The notes below the pieces were generated by a model. It was not told where the DNA came from, made no database searches, and was given only the letters and a program-made list of their open reading frames with translations. From Actinomycetota bacterium (GTDB lineage: Bacteria > Actinomycetota > CADDZG01 > WHSQ01): DNA of 6,779 nucleotides. The first letter of the stretch is position 1. Every line of letters starts with the position of its first letter. The stretch lies in the NCBI GenBank assembly GCA_016781115.1, contig JADDQX010000120.1:1-6779 (forward strand), written 5' to 3'. Shown here piece after piece: positions 1-4,602 of the stretch. Both the position numbers and the translations under genes were made by a program.

Positions 1-918
1 ATCGTCGTTGTACGCCGCCTCTGCGATGTAGAGACGTTTGCCATCGTTGCTGATCGAGACGCCGTGAGGCTGGTAGTCGGACGAAGCCCACAGAAGCACG
101 GGCACCTTGGGATCCGAGACGTCGACGGCGGTGAGCGTGTGGCCGTATAGCCCAGCCGCGTAGTAGGTCTTGCCGTCGGGGGAGAACCCTCCTTCGTGTC
201 CCAACACGCCCATCGGCAGCGACGACTGCAGAGCAGGGCGCCGGCAGTCCTGGCTGACGTCGTAGACGTCGATGAACCCCGGGTTCCAGGTTGGATAACC
301 CATTACCGCGACGAGCAACCCGCGCTTGGTGTTGAGCCTTAGCGACTCGTGCGGTGACTGCATGGCCGCGGTTCGTAGCGTGTCGGTGTGAACCGGGCGG
401 GCGGGATCGCTCATGTCCATCACGTAGACGCCCGGTCCCTCGGTCCCTTGGTTCGGGACGTTGTGCGGCCACAAGAGCGTCGAATCCCAGTAGGCGCATT
501 CATGCCCGGCCTTGTCGACGTAACGCTCGACCCGGTAACCACCGGACACGCCGAAGTGCGAGATGAGCCGGGCGTTGCAGAAGTATCCCTTGGCAGCCCG
601 CCCGGACTTGTAGTCCGCCTTGGGCGCCTTGCCCTGGACCTCTTCCGGTCGCGAGCCCTTGTCGCACCGCACGCCTTCCGTGGGGCCGGCGTCTGGTTCG
701 GTGGAGCCGAAGTACGCGGCGTTAGAGGCGGAGTAGGCCGCGGGCGGCCCACCCACAGGCGCCGCGTGGTGATCCAGCGCCGGCTCGACCGGGCCGGGTC
801 CAGCTCCGCCGGGATCGACCGAGGCGCTTGCGGCGATCACCGTCGCGGCTACGGCGGCAGCGACGCCGACGCGCCACCGGCGAGCCGTCGGGGCTGTACT
901 GCTTGCGGTGGAAGGCAT
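1..918 (-). CDS. Secreted LVIVD-repeat beta-propeller protein, 3' end off window
   Basis: An open frame of 306 codons without a stop runs off the left edge, so the C-terminus is missing. The only start in the frame is ATG at 918, because an in-frame TGA lies at 967-969 and there is no GTG or TTG between. The N-terminus is a signal peptide: RRWR at residues 13-16, then an alanine/valine-rich core at about 17-30 and an ASA-type cleavage site. A low-complexity Gly/Pro/Ala linker follows to about residue 60. From about residue 147 the protein has LVIVD-type propeller blades: VYVMDMSDPARPV (164-176), FIDVYDVS (215-222), HEGGFSPDGKTYYAAG (241-256), LTAVDVSDP (262-270) and PHGVSISNDGKRLYIAE (284-300). 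Cysteines at 85, 114, 141 and 225 could form disulfides outside the cell. LVIVD proteins are surface or secreted and usually have no known substrate; no enzymatic motif is visible. No good Shine-Dalgarno is present. The neighbouring lipoprotein gene is divergent. Confidence 0.88.
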   Translation of the reverse strand, partial: MPSTASSTAPTARRWRVGVAAAVAATVIAASASVDPGGAGPGPVEPALDHHAAPVGGPPAAYSASNAAYFGSTEPDAGPTEGVRCDKGSRPEEVQGKAPKADYKSGRAAKGYFCNARLISHFGVSGGYRVERYVDKAGHECAYWDSTLLWPHNVPNQGTEGPGVYVMDMSDPARPVHTDTLRTAAMQSPHESLRLNTKRGLLVAVMGYPTWNPGFIDVYDVSQDCRRPALQSSLPMGVLGHEGGFSPDGKTYYAAGLYGHTLTAVDVSDPKVPVLLWASSDYQPHGVSISNDGKRLYIAEAAYNDD

Positions 919-1110
919 CCTGAAGGTTTCGACGCCGGACCCCCTGGTCCTACCGCAAGGTACCGATCAGGCCTGCCGGTCGCGCCGCACGAGGCCGCAT
1001 CCGCCCCGGACCTGGGAACGAACGACGAGGTGCGCGGTTAGCGGCCGTAGATCGCATTGGCCGGTCGGCGCAAGCAAACGCGCGTCGGCGCGACCGTCTT
1101 GGCTGCAGCA

Positions 1111-1136
1111 GGAACATTCCCCATCGGACGATCGTC
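1111..1136 (+). promoter_or_regulatory. ECF-sigma-type promoter of the lipoprotein gene
   Basis: GGAAC at 1111-1115 is followed by a 17-nt spacer and CGTC at 1133-1136. This matches the general -35 GGAAC / -10 CGTC pattern known for group IV (ECF) sigma factors. Only 9 nt separate the -10 element from the ATG at 1146, so transcription would start at or just before the start codon. That agrees with the lack of a Shine-Dalgarno there. The same motif with the same spacer precedes two other exported-protein genes in this window. Confidence 0.55.
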
Positions 1137-1145
1137 TGACCGGAC

Positions 1146-1679
1146 ATGAAGAACATCCTCGTGGTGATGCTGCTGCTCCTAGCCGCGTGCTCGGTGGAGA
1201 CCAATCAACCGAGTGCGGAGGCACCGGCCTCGCCAAGCCCAACGATCGCCACCCGCTCCGGGTCGGAGCTGTCTTTGAACTACTCCTTCGAGGCGTACCC
1301 AGGCAGCCAGTGGTACGGCCCAGACGGAGCCGAGGTACCCAAGGAGTCAAATGTCATCAACGCGATCACCGGACCAGCCCACTGCGGCTGGGAGGAAGGC
1401 GTCATCATGCACGTCGGATGGCCGCTCGGCCGGGACGCTGAGAACATCTCCGAGTCCCGCCAGTACCTGCGTGACCCCCACGGGGTCTTCCCTCAGGAGA
1501 GCGTGGCGACCGCGTTCGATGGTGACGTGAATCTGCCGAAAGGCGCTGAAGCCACCGGCTACAGAACGGACTTCATGGAGCTATGGCTCGACCCTGAGGA
1601 TGACCGAGGCGCATACCTCGTGTTCGCCGACCACGTCGAGAGGTGGCCACGGGCGAAAGAGATCATCGCCTGCGCGTGA
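1146..1679 (+). CDS. Putative lipoprotein of unknown function
   Basis: The 177-residue product starts with a short signal peptide (MKNILVVMLLLLAAC) ending in a clear lipobox, L12-A13-A14-C15, so C15 should be lipidated and the protein anchored outside the membrane. A Ser/Pro/Ala/Thr-rich tether follows (about 16-40). The folded part (about 41-177) has a GPAHCGW motif at 76-82, an aromatic MHVGWPLG stretch at 88-95 and a penultimate Cys176, which could pair with Cys80. I do not recognise a named family; the arrangement resembles small uncharacterised actinobacterial lipoproteins. The ATG at 1146 is fixed by the lipobox. No ribosome-binding site is seen, and the ECF-type promoter at 1111-1136 suggests a leaderless or nearly leaderless transcript. 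The gene converges on the small minus-strand gene at 1716. Confidence 0.85.
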   Translation: MKNILVVMLLLLAACSVETNQPSAEAPASPSPTIATRSGSELSLNYSFEAYPGSQWYGPDGAEVPKESNVINAITGPAHCGWEEGVIMHVGWPLGRDAENISESRQYLRDPHGVFPQESVATAFDGDVNLPKGAEATGYRTDFMELWLDPEDDRGAYLVFADHVERWPRAKEIIACA

Positions 1680-1688
1680 GCGGAAGCT

Positions 1689-1708
1689 AGATCCCGATAC
1701 CGGGACCT
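1689..1708. terminator. Weak hairpin between convergent genes
   Basis: TCCCG (1692-1696) and CGGGA (1701-1705) pair around an ATAC loop, and AG/CT extend the stem past one mismatch. It sits in the 36-bp gap between two converging stop codons. There is no T-run, so terminator function is only suggested by position. Confidence 0.25.
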
Positions 1709-1715
1709 CCACCTA

Positions 1716-1994
1716 TCAGCGGGCGGGGTGGCTCTTGAGGTAGTCGAGGTACAGCGGGCGCAGTCCCTCCACGATGTCGCTGTCTGATTCCGTGTTCAAG
1801 GCATCGGTGATGAGGGCCGTCATGCTCACGATATCGGCATTAGCTTCGTCTAGATCTCCTGCCGCGGCGTGGGCCGCAGGAAGCGCTTTAAGCACCCGCC
1901 ACCCAAATGCGACGTCGAGGTGCGAACGAGCGCGTTCCATGGCTCGGTCATGCAACTCCTGGGAAGAGAGGGCATCGAGATCCGGCTCGTTCAT
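1716..1994 (-). CDS. Small helical protein of unknown function
   Basis: The product is 92 residues from the ATG at 1994, or 95 from an upstream ATG at 2003. I prefer 1994 because AGGA lies about 8 nt before it, whereas nothing suitable precedes 2003. The protein is soluble, acidic and predicted almost entirely helical. An N-terminal segment (NEPDLDALSSQELHDRAMERAR) leads into an alanine-rich pair of helices (about 25-65) and ends with LRPLYLDYLKSHP. There is no signal peptide, membrane segment, cysteine or metal-binding motif. The alternating Ala/Leu pattern could be a tetratricopeptide-like helical hairpin or a small helical bundle, but this is only a guess. The gene stands alone, 130 bp downstream of the secreted four-cysteine protein gene on the same strand, and could be read with it. 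Confidence 0.7.
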   Translation of the reverse strand: MNEPDLDALSSQELHDRAMERARSHLDVAFGWRVLKALPAAHAAAGDLDEANADIVSMTALITDALNTESDSDIVEGLRPLYLDYLKSHPAR

Positions 1995-2133
1995 GCGCCG
2001 CATCCTATGTCGGCACGGACGCGCTTCCTAGGGTGAAAGGCAGGGCAGAGGATGTCTCGATGACTGTCGCGACCACCTGATGAATCGGCAGTCGTCGTAG
2101 ATCGAGCTCTCGTGAGCGTCTTGGTCCTAACGC

Positions 2134-2616
2134 CTACGGGCTGTTGCGGATGCGGAACGCGCGGACGGCCTTGACGGCGTCGCCGCCGTCGTATGGGCGG
2201 AACCAACCCTTCATCACGTACCTGCCGGGCGGAAGATCCTTCGCCTTCGTGCAGCCCCAGTTGTCCTCGATGCATTCGTCGAGGTCCCACCTGAACAGGG
2301 TGACGGTTTCGCCGGGCTCGATCTCTTGCCGGTCGACCAGATCGCAGTGCGTCCCCTCCGGGATGATGAACCTGCGACCACCGCGTTCGCGGAACTTCAT
2401 GTAGCACGCCTGGTAATAGGAGTTGTAGGTGTAGGAGACCTCGCCGACGTTTCGCAGCCGGACCCGGGTCTCGCCTCCTTCGTGTAGAGGCGTATCCAAC
2501 AGGAACCTAAGCGGCCACATCTCCTGGGATCCGCTCGGCGCCGGCTCAACTCTGGCATTCGCCGGGGTGGGCACGACCAGGAGAGCTGTAACTAGCAGAC
2601 CGAGTATTCGACGCAT
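2134..2616 (-). CDS. Secreted four-cysteine protein, possible Ig-like fold
   Basis: The 160-residue product has a classical signal peptide: MRR, a hydrophobic core (4-15), then TPANA with an AXA site that predicts cleavage after A21. The mature part reads as a beta-sandwich. A strand with ETRVRLRNVGEVSYTYN (49-65) resembles the opening of bacterial Ig-like domains, a turn with EIEPGETVTLFRWDL (98-112) follows, and the last strands begin at LPPGRYVMKGWF (128-139). The 'PGE-x-hydrophobic ... PGRY' pattern is typical of uncharacterised bacterial Ig-like domains. Four cysteines (71, 91, 115, 122) suggest two disulfides. No catalytic residues are evident, so a binding or structural role in the envelope is the most that can be inferred. 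The ATG at 2616 is supported by AAGGAG five bases upstream and by an ECF-type promoter at 2654-2680. Confidence 0.85.
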   Translation of the reverse strand: MRRILGLLVTALLVVPTPANARVEPAPSGSQEMWPLRFLLDTPLHEGGETRVRLRNVGEVSYTYNSYYQACYMKFRERGGRRFIIPEGTHCDLVDRQEIEPGETVTLFRWDLDECIEDNWGCTKAKDLPPGRYVMKGWFRPYDGGDAVKAVRAFRIRNSP

Positions 2617-2621
2617 CGTGG

Positions 2622-2627
2622 CTCCTT
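2622..2627 (-). promoter_or_regulatory. Strong ribosome-binding site AAGGAG
   Basis: AAGGAG stands 5 nt before the ATG at 2616 and fixes that start. It is the best Shine-Dalgarno of any gene in this window. Confidence 0.75.
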
Positions 2628-2653
2628 CGGATCACGGCTTCCTGTCAGCTTAT

Positions 2654-2680
2654 GACGCAGCAGGGTCGGCGAGTGTTCCC
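2654..2680 (-). promoter_or_regulatory. ECF-sigma-type promoter of the four-cysteine protein gene
   Basis: On the minus strand GGGAAC (2680-2675) is followed by 17 nt and CGTC (2657-2654). This is the same element, with the same spacer, as before the lipoprotein gene and the large propeller gene. It implies a 5' leader of roughly 30 nt containing the AAGGAG site. Confidence 0.55.
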
Positions 2681-2776
2681 AGTAGCAGAACTCGCCGCCG
2701 AAAAGCCTCTCGTCCCGCGCCCGGGGGCAGCGTCGATGGGGCCGCCCTTGTGTCACGGCCCCACATAATGCTCCCG

Positions 2777-3061
2777 ATGACACAGCCGCCCGAGGCTCGA
2801 CCGAATGCGACGCTGCTGAAGGTGTCGATCTTGGAGACCCTCTCGTTCATGGTCCTGCTCACGATGATGATCAGACATAGCGAGAGCGGGGTCTCCATAA
2901 GCGGGGCGATCCACGGGCTTCTGTTCCTCTGGTACGCGGTGTTGGTGTTCCGAGATCGGACCGCGTTCGGCTGGAGCGCCGGATTCACAGCCGCGGCCAT
3001 CCTGACCGGCCCGATCGGCCCGATCCTGGTTCTCGAACGCCTACGCCGCGACGGCAAGTAG
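2777..3061 (+). CDS. DUF3817 family integral membrane protein
   Basis: The 94-residue product has three membrane segments: SILETLSFMVLLTMMI (about 17-32), ISGAIHGLLFLWYAVLVF (41-58) and a third at about 67-86 that ends GPIGPILVLERLRRD. The 'G-x-I/L-HG-L-L-F' motif in the second segment and the proline/glycine-rich third segment followed by a basic tail are the hallmarks of DUF3817. The usual length of that family is about 90-100 residues, so this one is complete. Its function is unknown; it is a small cytoplasmic-membrane protein. The start is uncertain: ATG codons lie at 2768 and 2777 and a GTG at 2750, all without a Shine-Dalgarno. I chose 2777 because CATAAT at 2764-2769 could be a -10 element 7 nt before it, giving a leaderless mRNA. 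The gene lies 65 bp upstream of the DUF2007-type gene on the same strand. Confidence 0.85.
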   Translation: MTQPPEARPNATLLKVSILETLSFMVLLTMMIRHSESGVSISGAIHGLLFLWYAVLVFRDRTAFGWSAGFTAAAILTGPIGPILVLERLRRDGK

Positions 3062-3126
3062 CAAAGACCAAGAGGGGGCCGGCCCTGCTTCTTTCCTCGT
3101 CGTCACAAAGCGACGACAATGGAAAC

Positions 3127-3465
3127 GTGGAATGGACCAAGCTCACCTCCGTCGCAAGCGCGCACGAAGCCGAGCTGCTGGCGGGTTACCTCCACGAAGC
3201 CGGCATCGGAGCGCGATCGACGAGGAGTCCTGACGCTCCGGGGGCATGGCTTACTGTCGTCGGAAACCCATCTGGCCCTTTCGACGTCTACGTTCCGGAT
3301 GACAAAGCACACGCGGCCCATGAGCTTGTGCACGCGCGCGATTCGTCGGGACATCCTCGTTCAGGTCGTTCACAACACCGTACGATTGAAATAGTCGGTC
3401 ACGCTTTGCTCGCCCTCTCACTGATTGGGGTCGTCGCCGCCGTGCTGTCCGCCTTTCTGAGGTAA
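3127..3465 (+). CDS. DUF2007-type protein with C-terminal membrane anchor
   Basis: The 112-residue product starts at GTG. An N-terminal alpha/beta domain (1-70) begins WTKLTSVASAHEAELLAGYL and continues HEAGIGAR, the pattern of DUF2007 domains (sometimes called putative signal-transducing proteins): a strand, a helix built on AEA/AELL, then 'AGI'. FDVYVPDDKAHAAHELV (52-68) is the matching second strand and helix. A basic, polar linker (70-86) leads to one membrane helix (about 87-110, ALLALSLIGVVAAVLSAF) that ends two residues before the C-terminus, so this is a tail-anchored protein with the domain probably in the cytoplasm. Related domains are thought to bind small ligands or partners, but no function is established. 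A TCGTCG/CGACGA inverted repeat (3097-3116) lies in the leader. The start is chosen from the family N-terminus; only a weak GGAAA precedes it. The gene may be cotranscribed with the DUF3817 gene. Confidence 0.8.
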   Translation: MEWTKLTSVASAHEAELLAGYLHEAGIGARSTRSPDAPGAWLTVVGNPSGPFDVYVPDDKAHAAHELVHARDSSGHPRSGRSQHRTIEIVGHALLALSLIGVVAAVLSAFLR

Positions 3466-3484
3466 CGCTCGTCACCCGCGACCA

Positions 3485-3508
3485 CGCCTCCGGCTAAAGC
3501 CGGAGGCG
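3485..3508 (+). terminator. GC-rich hairpin after the DUF2007-type gene
   Basis: CGCCTCCGGCT (3485-3495) and AGCCGGAGGCG (3498-3508) are perfect complements of 11 bases, in practice a 10-bp stem with a four-base TAAA loop. It lies 20 nt after the stop codon at 3465. The downstream side (TTCGACTTT) is only moderately T-rich. Confidence 0.6.
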
Positions 3509-3526
3509 TTCGACTTTCTGAGAAAG

Positions 3527-3556
3527 GAAAAGGCCCTCTGTTACCAGGGCCTTTTC
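3527..3556. terminator. Bidirectional rho-independent terminator
   Basis: GAAAAGGCCCT (3527-3537) pairs perfectly with AGGGCCTTTTC (3546-3556) around an 8-nt loop. The A-run before and the T-run after the GC core make it able to act in both directions. On the plus strand it backs up the hairpin at 3485. On the minus strand it lies directly downstream of the tRNA-Gly remnant, where a tRNA terminator would be expected. Confidence 0.7.
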
Positions 3557-3558
3557 TC

Positions 3559-3584
3559 GGAGCGGGCTCACCTTGGCAATGTGA
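3559..3584 (-). pseudogene. tRNA-Gly(GCC) remnant lacking the T-arm
   Basis: On the minus strand 3584-3568 reads as an anticodon arm with a correct seven-base TTGCCAA loop (anticodon GCC) and a TCAC/GTGA stem carrying one A-G mismatch. It is followed directly by GCCCGCTC (3567-3560), the same 3' acceptor sequence as in the tRNA-Gly at 6727. The variable loop and T-arm between them are missing. On the plus strand GAGCGGGC and TCACCTTGGCAA are exact matches to the two ends of the tRNA-Gly 3' half. No D-arm or 5' acceptor strand is visible upstream. It is probably a decayed attachment site or a broken tRNA gene. Confidence 0.5.
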
Positions 3585-3628
3585 AGCGTCCTCTCGCGCG
3601 ACCTGGGTCTTCGCGCGTTTTCCCTGCT

Positions 3629-3738
3629 CAGACGCTGTTTCGAGCAACAGGCTCTGCGTGTGTCTGCGACTATCTGAGCATCGCGTATGGCCCGAATATG
3701 GCCCGAAACCAGACGCTGCTCTGAGCCGAAGGCTCCTC
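3629..3738. repeat. Imperfect direct repeats 81 nt apart, each with a small hairpin
   Basis: Two 29-nt units start at 3629 and 3710. Both begin CAGACGCTG and then have GAGC and GGCTC at identical spacing; 21 of 29 positions agree. Within each unit GAGC and GCTC can pair around a five-base loop. Confidence 0.45.
3686..3707. repeat. Exact 11-nt tandem duplication
   Basis: TATGGCCCGAA occurs twice back to back, at 3686-3696 and 3697-3707. The 11-nt period places both copies on nearly the same face of the helix, as in arrays of protein-binding sites. Confidence 0.7.
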
Positions 3739-3771
3739 ACCGCCGTCGAACCAGTGAGCCGCAGTTCGGGA

Positions 3772-3806
3772 TGGACGTGGACCAGGTCTGGACCAGGTGT
3801 GGACCA
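3772..3806. repeat. Phased TGGACCAGG direct repeats
   Basis: TGGACCAGGT starts at 3778 and 3789, and TGGACCAAC at 3800, an exact 11-nt spacing. A partial TGGACG precedes them at 3772. The motif resembles the nearby TATGGCCCGAA repeats. Such short phased repeats next to tRNA fragments suggest arm-type sites of a tyrosine recombinase, but no integrase gene is present. Confidence 0.6.
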
Positions 3807-4090
3807 ACAAGAGGGTCCAATTCTCCTTTCTAGCCATAGAACGTCGTCTGTCTCCTCGACTTCCCAATGACAACATGCTCATGCGTGTTCCAGGCGGGCC
3901 ATCCACCTGGAAACCTCATCTCCGAGTGAACGGGCGCTTTCCCTCAAGCTGTGGAATCGGCGCGGCATGAAGTGGCTGTACGTGAACGGTTCCACGGGAA
4001 ACCCACTTGGGTGACGGGCCGGATCCACACGAATGATCCAGCGGATCTAGATCGAATTACCGCGGCACTCGCCACTACCTAGCATGCGCC

Positions 4091-4125
4091 GGACTTCTGC
4101 GGAAGAACCGGTCCGCAAAAAGTCC
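4091..4125. other. Strong imperfect hairpin beside an AT-rich tract
   Basis: GGACTT and TGCGGA (4091-4103) pair with TCCGCA and AAGTCC (4112-4125), giving two 6-bp stems separated by a small asymmetric bulge and closed by an 8-nt loop. It is followed by an A-rich stretch (about 4137-4200) unlike the rest of the window. Its role is unknown; a terminator, a structured RNA or the end of a lost element are all possible. Confidence 0.4.
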
Positions 4126-4234
4126 GCGACAGGGCCGAAAACAACCACAACTGACAAGCAACAACAATCAGATAATTTCGCAGGTCAAAGTGGGTTTTCA
4201 GGCAAAAGCCGTTCTCAAGAGGTCGTCGTCGGAG

Positions 4235-4276
4235 GGACTCTTAATCCGTAGGTTCAGGGCGATCCCCTGGCGCCTG
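4235..4276 (+). pseudogene. tRNA-Lys(CTT)-like 3' half, T-loop shortened
   Basis: GGACTCTTAATCC (4235-4247) has the form of a tRNA-Lys anticodon arm with a seven-base CTCTTAA loop (anticodon CTT). CAGGG (4255-4259) and CCCTG (4265-4269) then form the T-stem, but the loop is CGATC, two bases short of the canonical TTCGATC. The following GCGCCTG could be the acceptor strand. CAGGC at 4199-4203 pairs with GCCTG (4272-4276), giving a tRNA-like total length of 78 nt, but no D-arm lies between. It is therefore either a dead tRNA or only the 3' half left by integration at a tRNA-Lys gene. Confidence 0.5.
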
Positions 4277-4479
4277 GCGACCACCCCAAGGTGCCTCCGG
4301 CCACCGGCCGTTGAAGCCCGCTACGCAGTTGAGCCAAGCGCCGATTTCATCAATGTGGCATAGACGTTCACGTGATCACTAGCCCTTCTCGTCGGGTTCG
4401 AGGTACCTCAACGTAGGACGACTCGCCCCAGAAGATGGCTGTCGGATCAATGTTCGACCTCGGCCAACACCGCTAGGAG

Positions 4480-4602
4480 GTGGAGCTCAGCGTCATGGAG
4501 CAGCCCTATGAGGCAGTCATGGCCGTCCTGCAGGATGGCTGGACCGACGCGGTCGCCGCGATATCTCGGCGTCGCTTCGGCTCCCCTAGCGGAGTCGGAT
4601 GA
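4480..4602 (+). pseudogene. IS481-type transposase N-terminal fragment
   Basis: From GTG 4480 the frame reads VELSVMEQPYEAVMAVLQDG and continues WTDAVAA before stopping at 4600-4602. 'ELSVMEQ-x-Y-x-AV-x-x-VL' followed by '(E)VA' is the start of the N-terminal helix-turn-helix in actinobacterial IS481-family transposases, which are normally well over 300 residues. After VAA the expected 'RYGVSR' is found in another frame (RYLGVAS, about 4559-4582), so a frameshift is present. Homology ends near 4585, where the 3' end of the propeller gene begins on the other strand. AGGAGG at 4475-4480 is a remnant ribosome-binding site, and the element's left end may be the TGTC at 4440. The DDE catalytic domain is absent, so the fragment is inactive. 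Confidence 0.6.

Larger units (their letters stand above)
3466..4439. other. Gene-free region with decayed mobile and tRNA remnants
   Basis: No frame in this stretch has a protein-like composition or a recognisable domain. It contains, in order: two terminator hairpins (3485-3556), a tRNA-Gly remnant (3559-3584), imperfect 81-nt-offset repeats (from 3629), two 11-nt phased repeat clusters (3686-3806), a 7-bp inverted repeat TTCCAGG/CCTGGAA (3888-3912), an imperfect hairpin (4091-4125), an AT-rich tract (about 4137-4200) and a tRNA-Lys-like 3' half (4235-4276). In the AT-rich tract CTGACA (4151-4156) and TAATTT (4173-4178) could form a promoter on the plus strand, but no gene follows. From 4277 to 4439 I see nothing definite. 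Confidence 0.6.

Noticed and set aside
1015..1040. GGAAC-N17-GTTA as a fourth ECF-type promoter
   Set aside because: The -10 box is offset by one base and lacks the leading C, and the lipoprotein gene already has a much closer perfect match.
388..1041. Long plus-strand open frame of 217 codons
   Set aside because: It is antisense to the LVIVD propeller gene, whose minus-strand translation has a signal peptide and clear repeats. The plus-strand translation is Arg/Gly-rich and has no domain.
3686..3806. CRISPR array
   Set aside because: The repeats are only 11 nt, are tandem without spacers of constant length, and no cas gene is near.
3658..3906. Short open frames on both strands, with WPEYGP- and VDQVWT-like strings
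   Set aside because: The protein-like strings come from the 11-nt repeats read in different frames. There is no ribosome-binding site or domain.
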